DNA of 64,000 bases from Streptomyces roseoverticillatus (GTDB taxonomy: Bacteria; Actinomycetota; Actinomycetes; Streptomycetales; Streptomycetaceae), in assembly GCF_000719265.1 (NCBI RefSeq), contig NZ_JOFL01000010.1:1-64000 (forward strand), in the 5' to 3' direction. Positions 36,610 to 50,731 of this stretch are shown piece after piece. Positions within the stretch are counted from its first letter, which is position 1. The number at the start of each line of letters is the position of its first letter. The notes beneath the pieces were generated by a model that searched no databases, was not told the DNA's origin, and was given only the letters and a program-made list of their open reading frames with translations. The position numbers and the translations under genes were made by a program.

Positions 36610-37569
36610 CTAGAGGCCCAGGAAGCTCAGGATCGACAGGGGACCGTCGTCCTCCTCCTGCTCGTCCGCCGCCTCCTCCAGGGCCTCCTGGATCACCTGC
36701 GGGGTGTTGCTGATGATGCCGTCGACCCCCATGCGGGCCAGCGCCACGGCCCGGTCGCCGTTGTCCACCGTCCACGCGGACACCTCCAGCGGCCGCCCGT
36801 GCGCTCCCCGTACGGCGTGCACCGCCCGCACGTAGGCGGCGGTGACGCTCTTGTGGTTCGGGTTGACCTGGTCGGCGAACGCGGCGTACGACCGCAGCTC
36901 CGAAGGCTTCGGAGCGCCCAGGAAGCCCGTCTTCACGTCCGGCCGGACCCGGTGGAAGGCCTTGAGGGACGGGGCGCTGAAGGACTGCACGACGAGGGCG
37001 CTCCGCACGTGCCGCGCGTCGAGCCACCCGGCGCGCTGCAGCTCGGCCGCCAGCTGCCGCTCGATGCCCGGGTACAGCTCGGGCGCCTTGACCTCCAGCA
37101 GCAGCTTCTGCCGGTTGTGGTCGACGCGCTGCAGGTAGCGCCGCAGCGTCGGCACCCGCTCACCCGCGAACCTGCGGTCGTACCAGCTGCCCGCGTCGAG
37201 CTTCTGGATCTCGGCGAGGGTGAAGTCGGCGATCTTCCAGGGGGCGCGGCCCGGATAGCGCCGTCTGGCGTCCGTGGTGCGCTCCAGGGTCGTGTCGTGC
37301 ATGACGATCAGGGCGCCGTCCTTGGTGCGCTGCACGTCGTTCTCCACCCAGGTGATCCCCAGGTCGGCCGCCTCGTCGATCGAGGCCAGAGTGTTCTCCG
37401 GGGCCCGGACCGGCACCCCGCGGTGGCCGATCACGAGCGGCGCGCCCGCCTGCGAGGACTTCGCGGCGGGAGCGGCCACCGGGGCCGCCTGGGCCTGGGG
37501 GGCGGCGAGGAAGAGCGCGGACAGGCCGAGCAGCGCGCTGGTCACGGCGGAGACGGGGCGGATGCGCAT
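36610..37569 (-). CDS. Secreted glycerophosphodiester phosphodiesterase
   Basis: The protein has 319 residues from ATG 37569, with GAGGAG upstream. A signal peptide ([27 protein letters not shown], cleavage after Ala-x-Ala near 28) is followed by a GDPD TIM barrel: [19 protein letters not shown] with catalytic His-Arg and Glu-Asn, [17 protein letters not shown] and LLLEVKAP. It releases glycerol-3-phosphate from phospholipid or teichoic acid breakdown products. The C-terminal tail is acidic. It is divergent from uvrB over 227 bp. Confidence 0.94.
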   Translation of the reverse strand: MRIRPVSAVTSALLGLSALFLAAPQAQAAPVAAPAAKSSQAGAPLVIGHRGVPVRAPENTLASIDEAADLGITWVENDVQRTKDGALIVMHDTTLERTTDARRRYPGRAPWKIADFTLAEIQKLDAGSWYDRRFAGERVPTLRRYLQRVDHNRQKLLLEVKAPELYPGIERQLAAELQRAGWLDARHVRSALVVQSFSAPSLKAFHRVRPDVKTGFLGAPKPSELRSYAAFADQVNPNHKSVTAAYVRAVHAVRGAHGRPLEVSAWTVDNGDRAVALARMGVDGIISNTPQVIQEALEEAADEQEEDDGPLSILSFLGL

Positions 37570-37767
37570 ACGGGCTCCTCGCGGCGGCTGGACACGGACG
37601 GGCACGGACGCCCGGGGGCACCCCCGACCCCCTGGTGTACGGGACGGGCCCACCTCAGACAAGTACGCGACGGGGGCGCGGCAGGCGCACGGCGACGGGT
37701 GTTCTTCGCCGGATCGCCTCCTGCCGTTCGCCCCGGGAACAAGGGCCGGACGGCGGGTGTCCGGCCG

Positions 37768-37790
37768 TTGTCAGTGGCGGGTCGTACGGT
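37768..37790 (+). promoter_or_regulatory. DNA-damage (PafBC-type) promoter of uvrB
   Basis: TTGTCAGTG (37768-37776), 8 bp, TACGGT (37785-37790): a complete match to the RecA-independent damage motif. The start codon lies 6 bp after the -10 box, so the transcript should begin at or next to the ATG. Confidence 0.8.
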
Positions 37791-37796
37791 GGTCCC

Positions 37797-39941
<2,145 letters not shown>

Positions 39942-40098
39942 CGCTCCGGCACCGCCCGCCGCGGGCCGCGGGCCGGGATGTTGCAAGACCGCCACAAATC
40001 CCGTCCGGATTCGTGTGCGCTCGGGGTCCGTGCGTAGGGTCGGGGCGGAGGCCGTGCGGACGCCCGGCCCACGGGGATAGAACGAGAAGGGACTGCGC

Positions 40099-40677
40099 GT
40101 GACGGTCAACTTGTCCAAGGGTCAGGGCATCAGCCTGCAGAAGGCAGACGGGGGCACCCTGACCGCCGTGCGGATGGGGCTGGGCTGGCAGGCCGCCCCC
40201 CGCCGCGGACTGTTCGGGTCGCGCACGAGGGAGATCGACCTCGACGCCTCGGCGGTGCTGTTCGCCGGCGGCCAGCCGGTCGACGTGGTCTTCTTCCGCC
40301 ACCTGGTCAGCGACGACGGCTCGGTCCGCCACACCGGTGACAACCTGGTCGGCGGCGCCGGCACGGGCGGCGACGACGAGGCCATCCTCGTCGACCTGCA
40401 GCGCGTCCCCGTGCACATCGACCAGATCGTCTTCACGGTGAACTCCTTCACCGGCCAGACGTTCTCCGAGGTGCAGAACGCCTTCTGCCGCCTGGTCGAC
40501 GAGACCAACGGCCAGGAGCTCGCCCGCTACACCCTCGACGGCGGCGGCGCGTACACCGCGCAGATCATGGCGAAGGTGCACCGTTCCGGCGGCGGCTGGG
40601 CGATGACCGCCATCGGCACGCCGGCCAACGGCAAGACGTTCCAGGACCTCATGCCGGCGATCCTGCCGAGCCTGTAG
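40099..40677 (+). CDS. TerD family protein
   Basis: The 192-residue TerD-fold protein starts MTVNLSKGQGISLQKADGG and has the typical GWQAAPRRGLFGSRTREIDLDASAVLF with acidic calcium-binding residues, SDDGSVRHTGDN and GTGGDDEAILVDL. TerD proteins bind Ca2+ and are tied to tellurite, phage and stress resistance. It starts at GTG 40099, with GAGAAGG upstream, and is followed by a TerD/FtsK-like fusion and TerC. Confidence 0.95.
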   Translation: MTVNLSKGQGISLQKADGGTLTAVRMGLGWQAAPRRGLFGSRTREIDLDASAVLFAGGQPVDVVFFRHLVSDDGSVRHTGDNLVGGAGTGGDDEAILVDLQRVPVHIDQIVFTVNSFTGQTFSEVQNAFCRLVDETNGQELARYTLDGGGAYTAQIMAKVHRSGGGWAMTAIGTPANGKTFQDLMPAILPSL

Positions 40678-40797
40678 GCACCAGCGTCCTTAAGACATCC
40701 CGGGCCCGGCGGAGAGCGTTTCCGCCGGGCCCGCGGGCACGACAAGCGCAGAAGATGACAAGCGCGGAACGAGCATGAACAACGAGGGGGCGCAGGA

Positions 40798-42672
40798 ATG
40801 ACGGCCGAGCTGGTGCGGGGGCAGAACCACCCGCTGTCCGGGACCCGCCTGGAGATCCGGGTCTCCGCGGGAGGCCCCGTCGTCGCGGGCGCCACGCTCG
40901 CCGACGCGGACGGCAAGGTGTCCGGCGCCGACCGGGTCGCGCACCCCGCTTCCCACCGCCTGCCCGGCCTGGAAGTCTCCCGGCAGGCCGCGGCCGACCA
41001 CCGGCTCGCCGTCGACCTGGAGGCCCTCCCCGAGGACGTGCACCGGGTCCACGTGCTGCTCGCGCTGCCCACCGGGGCCGGCGGCCCCACGTCCTTCGAG
41101 GCCCTGGCCGCCCCCTTCGTCGCCGTCACCGAGCTCGACGGGGCGGAGATCGCCACGTACACGATCACGGACCTCGGCGTGGAGTCCGCGGTCGTCGCCC
41201 TGGAGCTGTACCGCCGGCAGGACGCCTGGAAGGTGCGCGCCGTAGGCCAGGGGTACGCGGGCGGGCTCGCCGCGATGCTGCACGACCAGGGCCTGGAGCA
41301 GGCCTTCGAGACGGCCGCGGCCATCAACGAGGCCGTCACCCGCGGCATGGCCCGCGCCGTCGCCCCGCCGCCCCCGCGCCCGGCCGCGGACCCCGAGCCC
41401 CCGCGCCCCGCCCCGGACCCCGCGCCGCAGGGCCCCGCGGCCGCCGGCGGGTCCGTCGACTACCGCCACCCCCGCCGCGCCACCGCCGCGCCCCCCGCAC
41501 CCGCTCCGGCCGTCCCGCCCGCCGAGCCGGGGCAGCCCCCGCGCCCCGTGGCCGGCGACGCCAACGGCTGGACCATGGACGAGCGGCTCTACAACCAGGT
41601 GTGGGGCATGTTCGAGGACCTGGCCCGCTCGGCCGCCGCCTACCGCAGCGCCGTCGACTTCGCGGAGTCGCGCCTGGAGCAGGAGCTCGACAAGGTGCTC
41701 TCCGACCCGGCCACCCGGGTGGGTCCCGCCGCCGACGCGGCCCGGGCCGAGGCCCGTGCCCGGCAGGCGAGCCTGGTGGAGCAGGCCCGCGCCGTCCTCG
41801 ACCGGGACCTGACCCAGCTCACTGCCGAGGCCGAGGTCGTCGAGCACGCCCTGCCGCCCGCCTTCGCCCGCTGGGACAGCCCGGTCTGGCAGGGCTATCA
41901 GGTGCCGCTGGAGACCCCCATGGCCCTGCGCCTGGGCGACCTGCACCTGCCGGAGGGCACCGGCCTGCGGATCCCCATGCTGGTGCGGCTGCCCCTGGAG
42001 CGCGGCCTGTGGATCGACAGCGGCCGCCCCTCCGGGCTGCAGTCGGCCGTCGTGGACTCCACCGAGCTGCGCCGCCTCGCCATGGAGACGGCGGTCGCCC
42101 ACGCGGCGCGGCTGCTCGCCGTGTACCCGGTCGGGGACTTCACCGTGCACGTCATCGACCCGGCGGGCGCGGCCGGCGGTGCGCTCGCGCCGCTGCTGCA
42201 GACCGGCGCGCTGAAGGAGCCGCCCGCGGCCGGGGCGCAGGGCGTCTCCGCGCTGCTGGAGCGGCTGACGCGCCGCGTCGACCTGGTGCAGATGGCGGTG
42301 CGCAGCGGCGCCGCCGACTCCCTCCCGCCGGACCTGGACACCGCCGAGCAGCTGCTGATCGTCAACGACTTCCCGCACGGCTTCGACGACCGCGCGGTCA
42401 ACCAGCTGCGCTACCTCGCGGACGAGGGCCCGTCGGTCGGGGTGCACCTGATGATGGTCGCCGACCGGGAGGACACCCGGGGGTACGGGCCGGTGCTCGA
42501 CCCGCTCTGGCGCGCCCTGCTGAGGATCACGCCGGTCCCCGACGACCACCTCGCCGACCCGTGGGTCGGGCACACCTGGACGTACGAGCCGTCGCTGGTG
42601 CCGGCCGGCAGCGACGTCGTCCGGCAGGTGCTCCAGCGGGTGGGCCAGGCGCGGCAGGCGTACGGCATCTAG
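40798..42672 (+). CDS. TerD-domain protein fused to a degenerate FtsK/EccC-like domain
   Basis: The 624-residue protein has an N-terminal TerD-like domain (1-185; ends with EQAFETAAAINEAVTRG), a Pro/Ala-rich linker (190-250), a helical segment (255-345) and a C-terminal region (365-620). The latter resembles FtsK/SpoIIIE-type P-loop domains: HVIDPAGAAGGALAPLLQTG, LLIVNDFPHGFDDRAVNQLRYLA, GPSVGVHLMMVADRED. A normal Walker A (GxxGxGKS) is absent, and the Walker B acidic pair is replaced by ND, so it is probably inactive as an ATPase. It likely acts with the neighbouring TerD and TerC in a membrane-linked stress complex; the partner is unknown. Confidence 0.78.
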   Translation: MTAELVRGQNHPLSGTRLEIRVSAGGPVVAGATLADADGKVSGADRVAHPASHRLPGLEVSRQAAADHRLAVDLEALPEDVHRVHVLLALPTGAGGPTSFEALAAPFVAVTELDGAEIATYTITDLGVESAVVALELYRRQDAWKVRAVGQGYAGGLAAMLHDQGLEQAFETAAAINEAVTRGMARAVAPPPPRPAADPEPPRPAPDPAPQGPAAAGGSVDYRHPRRATAAPPAPAPAVPPAEPGQPPRPVAGDANGWTMDERLYNQVWGMFEDLARSAAAYRSAVDFAESRLEQELDKVLSDPATRVGPAADAARAEARARQASLVEQARAVLDRDLTQLTAEAEVVEHALPPAFARWDSPVWQGYQVPLETPMALRLGDLHLPEGTGLRIPMLVRLPLERGLWIDSGRPSGLQSAVVDSTELRRLAMETAVAHAARLLAVYPVGDFTVHVIDPAGAAGGALAPLLQTGALKEPPAAGAQGVSALLERLTRRVDLVQMAVRSGAADSLPPDLDTAEQLLIVNDFPHGFDDRAVNQLRYLADEGPSVGVHLMMVADREDTRGYGPVLDPLWRALLRITPVPDDHLADPWVGHTWTYEPSLVPAGSDVVRQVLQRVGQARQAYGI

Positions 42673-42710
42673 CAAGTAAAGGGCCACTGAGCTGGGCTTT
42701 TGGATATTTC

Positions 42711-42740
42711 TTTACTGTTCCTTGGGTCTTCCTGTACCGT
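42711..42740 (+). promoter_or_regulatory. Possible promoter of the terC gene
   Basis: TTTACT (42711-42716) and TACCGT (42735-42740) are 18 bp apart in the AT-richest part of the gap. The match is moderate. Confidence 0.4.
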
Positions 42741-42792
42741 TTTGGGGACTGGCGCCGACCGCCGACGTGCCCGTACGACACCCGGAGGAACA

Positions 42793-43818
42793 GTGGACGT
42801 CTCCCTGACCCTGTGGGCGCTGACCATCCTTGGTCTCTGCGCCCTCGTCGCCGCCGACTTCTTCATCGGAGGCCGCAAGCCGCACGAGGTCTCCCTCAAG
42901 GAAGCCGGCATCTGGACGGCGGTCTGGGTCGCCCTGGCCGGCCTCTTCGGCCTCGGCCTGCTGCTCTTCGGCGGCGGCCAGCCGGCCGGCGAGTTCTTCG
43001 CGGGCTTCATCACCGAGAAGTCGCTCAGCGTCGACAACCTCTTCGTCTTCGTCCTGATCATGGCGAAGTTCGCGGTCCCGCCCGTCTACCAGCAGCGCGT
43101 GCTGATGGTCGGCGTGCTCATCGCCCTCGTCCTGCGAGCCGTGTTCATCGGCGCGGGTGCGGCGATCATCGCCAACTTCTCCTGGATCTTCTACCTCTTC
43201 GGCGCCTTCCTGATCTGGACCGCCTGGAAGCTCATCCAGGAGGCGCGCGCCGACGAGGAGGAGGAAGAGTTCGAGGAGAATCGGTTCCTCAAGCTGGTGG
43301 AGAAGCGGTTCCCCTCCACCGACCGCTACCACGGCACCAAGCTCTTCGTCGTAGAGAACGGCAAGCGCCTGATGACGCCGATGCTGATCGTCATGCTCGC
43401 GATCGGCACCACCGACGTCCTCTTCGCCCTGGACTCGATCCCCGCGATCTTCGGCCTGACCCAGGACCCGTACATCGTCTTCACCGCCAACGCCTTCGCC
43501 CTGATGGGTCTGCGGCAGCTGTACTTCCTGATCGGCGGCCTGCTGAAGAAGCTCGTCCACCTCTCGTACGGCCTGTCGGTCATCCTGGGCTTCATCGGCG
43601 TCAAGCTGGTGCTGCATGCCCTGCACGAGAACGGCGTGGGCGTCCCGGAGATCAGCATCCCGGTGTCCCTCGGCGTCATCTGCGCCGTGCTGGTCGTCAC
43701 CACCATCACCAGCCTCCGCGCCTCGCGGAAGCAGGCGGAGGCCGAGGCCCTTGAGGCCGCGACGGCCGCTCCGCAGGGCGGGAGCACCGACGACGCCAAG
43801 GACGCCGCCCGCGTCTGA
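42793..43818 (+). CDS. TerC family integral membrane protein
   Basis: The protein has 341 residues from GTG 42793, with GGAGGA upstream. About nine membrane segments are predicted, with the TerC acidic motifs SVDNLFVFVLI and FALDSIPAIFGLTQDPYIVF, whose Asp residues probably bind a metal. TerC proteins are linked to tellurite resistance and, in Bacillus, to manganese efflux and metalation of exported enzymes. An acidic loop (RADEEEEEFEENRF) lies in the cytoplasm. Confidence 0.95.
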   Translation: MDVSLTLWALTILGLCALVAADFFIGGRKPHEVSLKEAGIWTAVWVALAGLFGLGLLLFGGGQPAGEFFAGFITEKSLSVDNLFVFVLIMAKFAVPPVYQQRVLMVGVLIALVLRAVFIGAGAAIIANFSWIFYLFGAFLIWTAWKLIQEARADEEEEEFEENRFLKLVEKRFPSTDRYHGTKLFVVENGKRLMTPMLIVMLAIGTTDVLFALDSIPAIFGLTQDPYIVFTANAFALMGLRQLYFLIGGLLKKLVHLSYGLSVILGFIGVKLVLHALHENGVGVPEISIPVSLGVICAVLVVTTITSLRASRKQAEAEALEAATAAPQGGSTDDAKDAARV

Positions 43819-43841
43819 CGGCGTCCCGCCCACGTGCCCCA

Positions 43842-43875
43842 GGAGGCCGTCCCCGCTCAGGCGGGGGCGGCCTCC
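43842..43875. terminator. Bidirectional terminator between terC and the MFS gene
   Basis: A 15-bp stem (43842-43856 with 43861-43875), with one G-U type mismatch, closes a four-base loop that contains part of the MFS stop codon. Confidence 0.8.
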
Positions 43876-45179
43876 GGCGCGGTTCCGGGCGCCGCGGCCG
43901 GCCGGGTCTCGGGCAGCAGCGCGAAGCACCCCAGGCTGACGGCGGCGACGGTCACGAGGTAGCCGGCGACCGCCCAGGGCGGGCCGGAACCCTGCGCCAG
44001 GGCCGTGGCCACGACCGGGGTGAGGCCGCCGCCCACCACCCCGGCCAGGTTGTAGCCGACCGCCGCCCCCGTACAGCGCACCCGGGTCTCGAACAGCTCC
44101 GGGAGATAGGCGGCGACGACGCCGACCACCGCCGCGAAGGGCACCGCCGCCCCCGCGAAGCCCAGCGTCATCCACACCGGCCGTCCGGTGTGCAGCAGGG
44201 CCACCAGCGGGACCATCCACAGGGCGAGTCCGGCGCTGCCGGCCAGGCACAGGGAGCGCCGCCCGTAGCGGTCGCCCAGCACGGCGAAGAGCGGGATGAG
44301 CAGGGTGGACACGGCGACGCCGCCCATGATGCAGCCGAGCATGACCGTGCGGCCGACCGCCAGCCGCTCGGTGCCGTAGGCCAGGGCCCAGGTGCTCATC
44401 GCGTAGTGGACGGCGTAGACGAGGGAGAGCCCGCCCGCGACGAGCAGGACCGGCCGCCAGTGGCCGCGCAGGAGTTCGGCGAGGGGCCGGGCCGCCCGGG
44501 TGTCCGTGGCCTCCAGCGCGCGGAACTGTGGCGTCTCCGGGAGCCGGGAGCGCAGCAGCAGGCCCGCCGCCGCCATGAGGCCCGCGCCCCAGAACGGCAC
44601 CCGCCAGCCCCAGGCCAGGTAGTCCGCCTCGGTGAGCCCCGCCGACAGCGCGAGGGCGAGGCCGTTGGCCAGCAGGAACCCCGTCGGCGCGCCGAGCTGC
44701 GGGAAGCTGGTCCACAGGGCGCGGCGGTGCGCCGGGGCGTGCTCCCCGGTCAGCAGGACCGCCCCGCCCCACTCCCCGCCGAGCCCGAGGCCCTGTGCGA
44801 ACCGCAGGGCGAGCAGGAGCAGCGGTGCGGCGACGCCGATGCTGTCGTACGTGGGCACGAGTCCCACGGCGACCGTGGCCAGGCCGGTCAGCAGCAGGGA
44901 GGCCATGAGGACGGGCCGGCGGCCGTGCCGGTCGCCGATGTGCCCGAAGAGCACCGCGCCGAGCGGGCGGGCGAGGAAGCCGACCCCGAAGGTGCCGAAG
45001 GCGGCGAGGGTGCCGAGCAGCGGCGACGCGGTGGGGAAGAACAGCGGCCCGAGGACGAGCGCGGCGGCGGTGCCGTAGACGTAGAAGTCGTAGAACTCGA
45101 TGGCGGTGCCGGTCATGGCGGCGAGCGCCAGGCGCGGCATGGACGGCGCGCGGTGCGGCGATTCGTGGGGCGGCTGCAT
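43857..45179 (-). CDS. MFS transporter, metabolite:H+ symporter (MHS) type
   Basis: The protein has 440 residues from ATG 45179, with twelve predicted membrane segments. The first membrane helix carries EFYDFYVYG, then FGHIGDRHGRRPVL (loop 2-3 motif) and RFAQGLGLGGEWGGAVLL, all typical of the MHS family that takes up organic acids, proline/betaine or shikimate with protons. The C-terminus is Ala/Pro-rich. The ribosome site before the start is weak. The substrate cannot be assigned. Confidence 0.9.
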   Translation of the reverse strand: MQPPHESPHRAPSMPRLALAAMTGTAIEFYDFYVYGTAAALVLGPLFFPTASPLLGTLAAFGTFGVGFLARPLGAVLFGHIGDRHGRRPVLMASLLLTGLATVAVGLVPTYDSIGVAAPLLLLALRFAQGLGLGGEWGGAVLLTGEHAPAHRRALWTSFPQLGAPTGFLLANGLALALSAGLTEADYLAWGWRVPFWGAGLMAAAGLLLRSRLPETPQFRALEATDTRAARPLAELLRGHWRPVLLVAGGLSLVYAVHYAMSTWALAYGTERLAVGRTVMLGCIMGGVAVSTLLIPLFAVLGDRYGRRSLCLAGSAGLALWMVPLVALLHTGRPVWMTLGFAGAAVPFAAVVGVVAAYLPELFETRVRCTGAAVGYNLAGVVGGGLTPVVATALAQGSGPPWAVAGYLVTVAAVSLGCFALLPETRPAAAPGTAPEAAPA

Positions 45180-45317
45180 GTACTGCCCAACATCCAGCCG
45201 GCAGGGAGGCAACGGGCGTGCGGGTGCGCGGCGGGGGGCGCGGGGGAGTCGCGAAATTTTTTCGTCCGGATTTGCGTAGGTATGGCCATCCGGCTCGGGG
45301 AGGAGTACCTTAAGGAA

Positions 45318-45389
45318 TGAGGCCGCCGCATCCGGAGCAATTTGGATGGACGGCCTCACTGCATGCCCGGGCTCGCCGCTTGCCCGGGC
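45318..45389. other. Two adjacent hairpins in the MFS/MBL gap
   Basis: TGAGGCCG and CGGCCTCA (45318-45325 and 45351-45358) pair around an inner CATCC/GGATG stem; GCCCGGGC occurs twice (45365-45372 and 45382-45389) and can form a second hairpin. They lie downstream of the MBL gene and may end its transcript. Confidence 0.5.
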
Positions 45390-45454
45390 TTTGCGTGTCT
45401 CTGACCGCACGGCCTCCTGCCGCACGCCCGGGGCGGCCCCGGGGGCCGGCGGGA

Positions 45455-46111
45455 TCACCAGCCGCGTGCGCGCCATTCCGCGAGGTGGGGCCGCTCGGCG
45501 CCCAGCGTGGTGTCCGCGCCGTGGCCGGGGTAGACCCAGGTCTCGTCCGGCAGCTGCCCGAAGAGCTTCGTCTCCACGCCGTCGAGGAGGCTCGCGAAGG
45601 CCTCGGGGTCGCTGTGGGTGTTGCCCACGCCGCCCGGGAACAGGCAGTCCCCGGTGAACACGTGCGGGTGGCCGTGCGGGTCGTCGTAGACCAGCGCGAT
45701 GCTGCCCGGGGTGTGGCCCACGAGGTGGCGGGCGGTGAGCTCCACGCGGCCGACGCGGATGACGTCGCCGTCGTCCACCGGCACCTGCGTCGGCACGGGG
45801 ATGCCCTCGGCGTCCTCACGGCCCGCGTACGTGGTGGCGCCGGTGGCGTCGACCACCTCGCGCAGGGCTCCCCAGTGGTCGCCGTGCCGGTGCGTGGTGA
45901 CCACGGACGCGATGCCGCTGTCGCCGATCAGGTTCATCAGGGTGTGCGGCTCGGCCGCTGCGTCGATCAGCAACTGCTCGTCCGTTGCGCGGCAGCGCAG
46001 CAGATACGCGTTGTTGTCCATCGGGCCGACCGCGACCTTCGAGATCATCAGGTCGGTCAGCTCGTGCACGTCCGCCGGTCCGCCGACCTTCACCGCTCCG
46101 CTGTACGTCAT
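45455..46111 (-). CDS. MBL-fold metallo-hydrolase (glyoxalase II-like)
   Basis: The 218-residue metallo-beta-lactamase fold has metal ligands in THRHGDHWGAL (H-x-H-x-D-H), GHTPGS, FTGDCLFPGGVGN and PGHGADTT. This combination is typical of hydroxyacylglutathione-hydrolase-like thiolesterases; in actinomycetes the thiol is probably mycothiol. The next gene upstream has a mycothiol-dependent-enzyme fold, which fits. Confidence 0.92.
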   Translation of the reverse strand: MTYSGAVKVGGPADVHELTDLMISKVAVGPMDNNAYLLRCRATDEQLLIDAAAEPHTLMNLIGDSGIASVVTTHRHGDHWGALREVVDATGATTYAGREDAEGIPVPTQVPVDDGDVIRVGRVELTARHLVGHTPGSIALVYDDPHGHPHVFTGDCLFPGGVGNTHSDPEAFASLLDGVETKLFGQLPDETWVYPGHGADTTLGAERPHLAEWRARGW

Positions 46112-46150
46112 GTCGCCAGCCTATGCCTTCACCCCCTTCCTCCACCCCCG

Positions 46151-46843
46151 CTAAAGCGGGGGGAGAGCGGGCAGCGCGCCCCCGGTCGTCTCCAGCGTCG
46201 CGCCCTTGTCGCCGCGGCCCGCGAGCCACCCCAGGAGGGCGGCGGGGGAGCCGGTGACGGTGACCGGGGCGCCCTCCGCGGTGCCGCCCGTGCGCCAGGT
46301 CCCGCCGCCGTCGGCGACGAGCGTGACGGCGGGGAGCTCCGGGCGGCCCGACCAGCGCTCGGCGAGGAAGCCGATCTCCCGGCCGGTGAACTCCTCCGGC
46401 AGGTCCTGCAGCTCGTAGCCGGCGTCCAGGTCCACCAGGTGCAGTTCCAGCTCGATCCAGCGGCGGAAGGGGACGCGGGCGGCCCGGTCGGTCACGCCGT
46501 TGCGCATGACGACGGTGCGGCTCCAGTCGGCGGGGGCTGCGGCCTCGGCGCTCAGGCGGGCTGCGCTGTCGCGCAGGTCGGCGAGGTGGGCCTCCAGGGT
46601 GCGGCCGGCGTCCCGGGCGATGTCCGCGTCACGGGACTCGCCGCTCGCGTACATGGGGCGGCCCGCCAGGACGTTGACGAGCGCGTCGGCGTTGCGCGCG
46701 ACGTGCGCCAGCACGTGGCCGCGGGTCCAGCCCGGGAGCCGGGACGGCCCCGCGACGGCGGCGTCGTCGAGCTTGCCGGCCGCGCTCAGGAAGCGGTCGG
46801 TCGCTTCGCGTACAGATGCCAGGTCACGCACGTGGTCGATCAT
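46151..46843 (-). CDS. Maleylpyruvate isomerase family (mycothiol-dependent) protein
   Basis: The protein has 230 residues from ATG 46843. The N-terminal DinB-like four-helix domain has LPGWTRGHVLAHVARNADAL, with metal-binding His residues, and ELELHLVDLDAGY; the C-terminal domain is SCP2-like (VTLVADGGGTWRTGG). Members use mycothiol for isomerisation or S-transfer. It lies 39 bp before the MBL gene and is probably cotranscribed with it. The substrate is unknown. Confidence 0.9.
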   Translation of the reverse strand: MIDHVRDLASVREATDRFLSAAGKLDDAAVAGPSRLPGWTRGHVLAHVARNADALVNVLAGRPMYASGESRDADIARDAGRTLEAHLADLRDSAARLSAEAAAPADWSRTVVMRNGVTDRAARVPFRRWIELELHLVDLDAGYELQDLPEEFTGREIGFLAERWSGRPELPAVTLVADGGGTWRTGGTAEGAPVTVTGSPAALLGWLAGRGDKGATLETTGGALPALPPL

Positions 46844-46901
46844 GCGGCCGACGATAGCGCCGCCACTCGTCCGGGTGAAGGTGCCGGACTCCGGCCGTAA
46901 A

Positions 46902-46917
46902 TCGAATGTGCGTGCTA
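46902..46917. promoter_or_regulatory. Weak LexA-like box upstream of uvrA
   Basis: TCGAATGTGCGTGCTA matches the actinobacterial LexA palindrome TCGAAC-N4-GTTCGA at 9 of 12 defined bases. It lies about 180 bp before the uvrA start, in the gap shared with the divergent gene. Confidence 0.35.
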
Positions 46918-47097
46918 TAGGCTCGGTGGGGCATCGCATCCGACAACAACGCGGCGGCCCCCCTACCCTGGACCGGGGGCGTGTGCCGTCACCGCCCCAG
47001 GAATCCGCCCGCAAGAACCGCTCCCGGGAAGCGCTCCCGAAGGCGACCGCAGGAGCGGGTCCCATCGATATCGTTCTCAAGAAAGGTGCCGACCGGC

Positions 47098-50010
<2,913 letters not shown>

Positions 50011-50028
50011 CCGTCTTGTCCTCAATTG

Positions 50029-50062
50029 CCGGACGGGCTCTCTTCCGGGAGAGCCCGTCCGG
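50029..50062 (+). terminator. Hairpin after uvrA (common Streptomyces intergenic hairpin type)
   Basis: A perfect 14-bp stem (50029-50042 with 50049-50062) closes a six-base loop 18 bp after the stop. The arm GCCGGACGGGCT is a frequent Streptomyces intergenic repeat, from memory. Confidence 0.85.
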
Positions 50063-50149
50063 ACGGTGCGGCCCGCCACGCCGCGGGGAGCTCCGAGGCG
50101 CCGGGTAAGGTCGGTCCGCAGTCACCGAGAGTCCAGCGCTGGAGCACCC

Positions 50150-50602
50150 ATGAGCACCCCCTCGTCCCCGCAGAGCCCCGCAGAGCCCCCCTGTGCGTCG
50201 CGTCGCACCGTGCTCCGGGGCGCCGCGCTCGCGGGCGTCGCCGGGCTGGGCGCCGCCGCCTGCGACGGCAAGACCGGCCCCAAGGCCGCCCCCGTGCCCA
50301 CCGCGCCGGTGGACCTCGGCCCGGCGGCAGACATTCCCGTCGGCCAGGCGCGGCTCTTCCGCGAGGAGCGGCTGATCGTCTCGCAGCCCGTGCAGGGCCA
50401 GTACAAGGCGTTCAGCGCGGTGTGCACGCACGCGGGCTGCGTGGCCGACAAGGTGGACAACGGCAAGGTGCGCTGCCCCTGCCACGGCAGCGAGTTCGAC
50501 GCGAACACCGGCAAGGTCCTCCAGGGCCCGGCCGGCGACCCCCTGCCGTCCGTCCCGGTCCGCGCGACCGGCGGCAAGCTGATCGCGGGCCCGGAAGCGT
50601 AA
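50150..50602 (+). CDS. Rieske 2Fe-2S protein, Tat-exported lipoprotein
   Basis: The protein has 150 residues from ATG 50150. The twin-arginine signal SRRTVLRGAALAGVAGLGAAAC ends in a lipobox Cys38, so the protein should be exported folded and lipid-anchored. Cluster ligands are CTHAGC (92-97) and CPCHGS (109-114). This small stand-alone form differs from the cytochrome bc1 QcrA subunit. The redox partner is unknown. It stands alone between uvrA and the XRE-like gene. Confidence 0.93.
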   Translation: MSTPSSPQSPAEPPCASRRTVLRGAALAGVAGLGAAACDGKTGPKAAPVPTAPVDLGPAADIPVGQARLFREERLIVSQPVQGQYKAFSAVCTHAGCVADKVDNGKVRCPCHGSEFDANTGKVLQGPAGDPLPSVPVRATGGKLIAGPEA

Positions 50603-50731
50603 CGCCTGCCCGGCGGATCATGACGAACGCGCCCGTCGCGGCCGATTGCGCATTCCGCCGGACCCTCGCCGTGACGGCCGGCCGCCGTGGCGGCGGGAAG
50701 GTTCTTCCGCGGCAGACAGATCCCGGCGTCC

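Noticed and set aside
46981..47097. 39-residue extension of UvrA from an upstream start
   Set aside because: The added residues are Arg/Pro-rich with no similarity to the family, which begins with [13 protein letters not shown].
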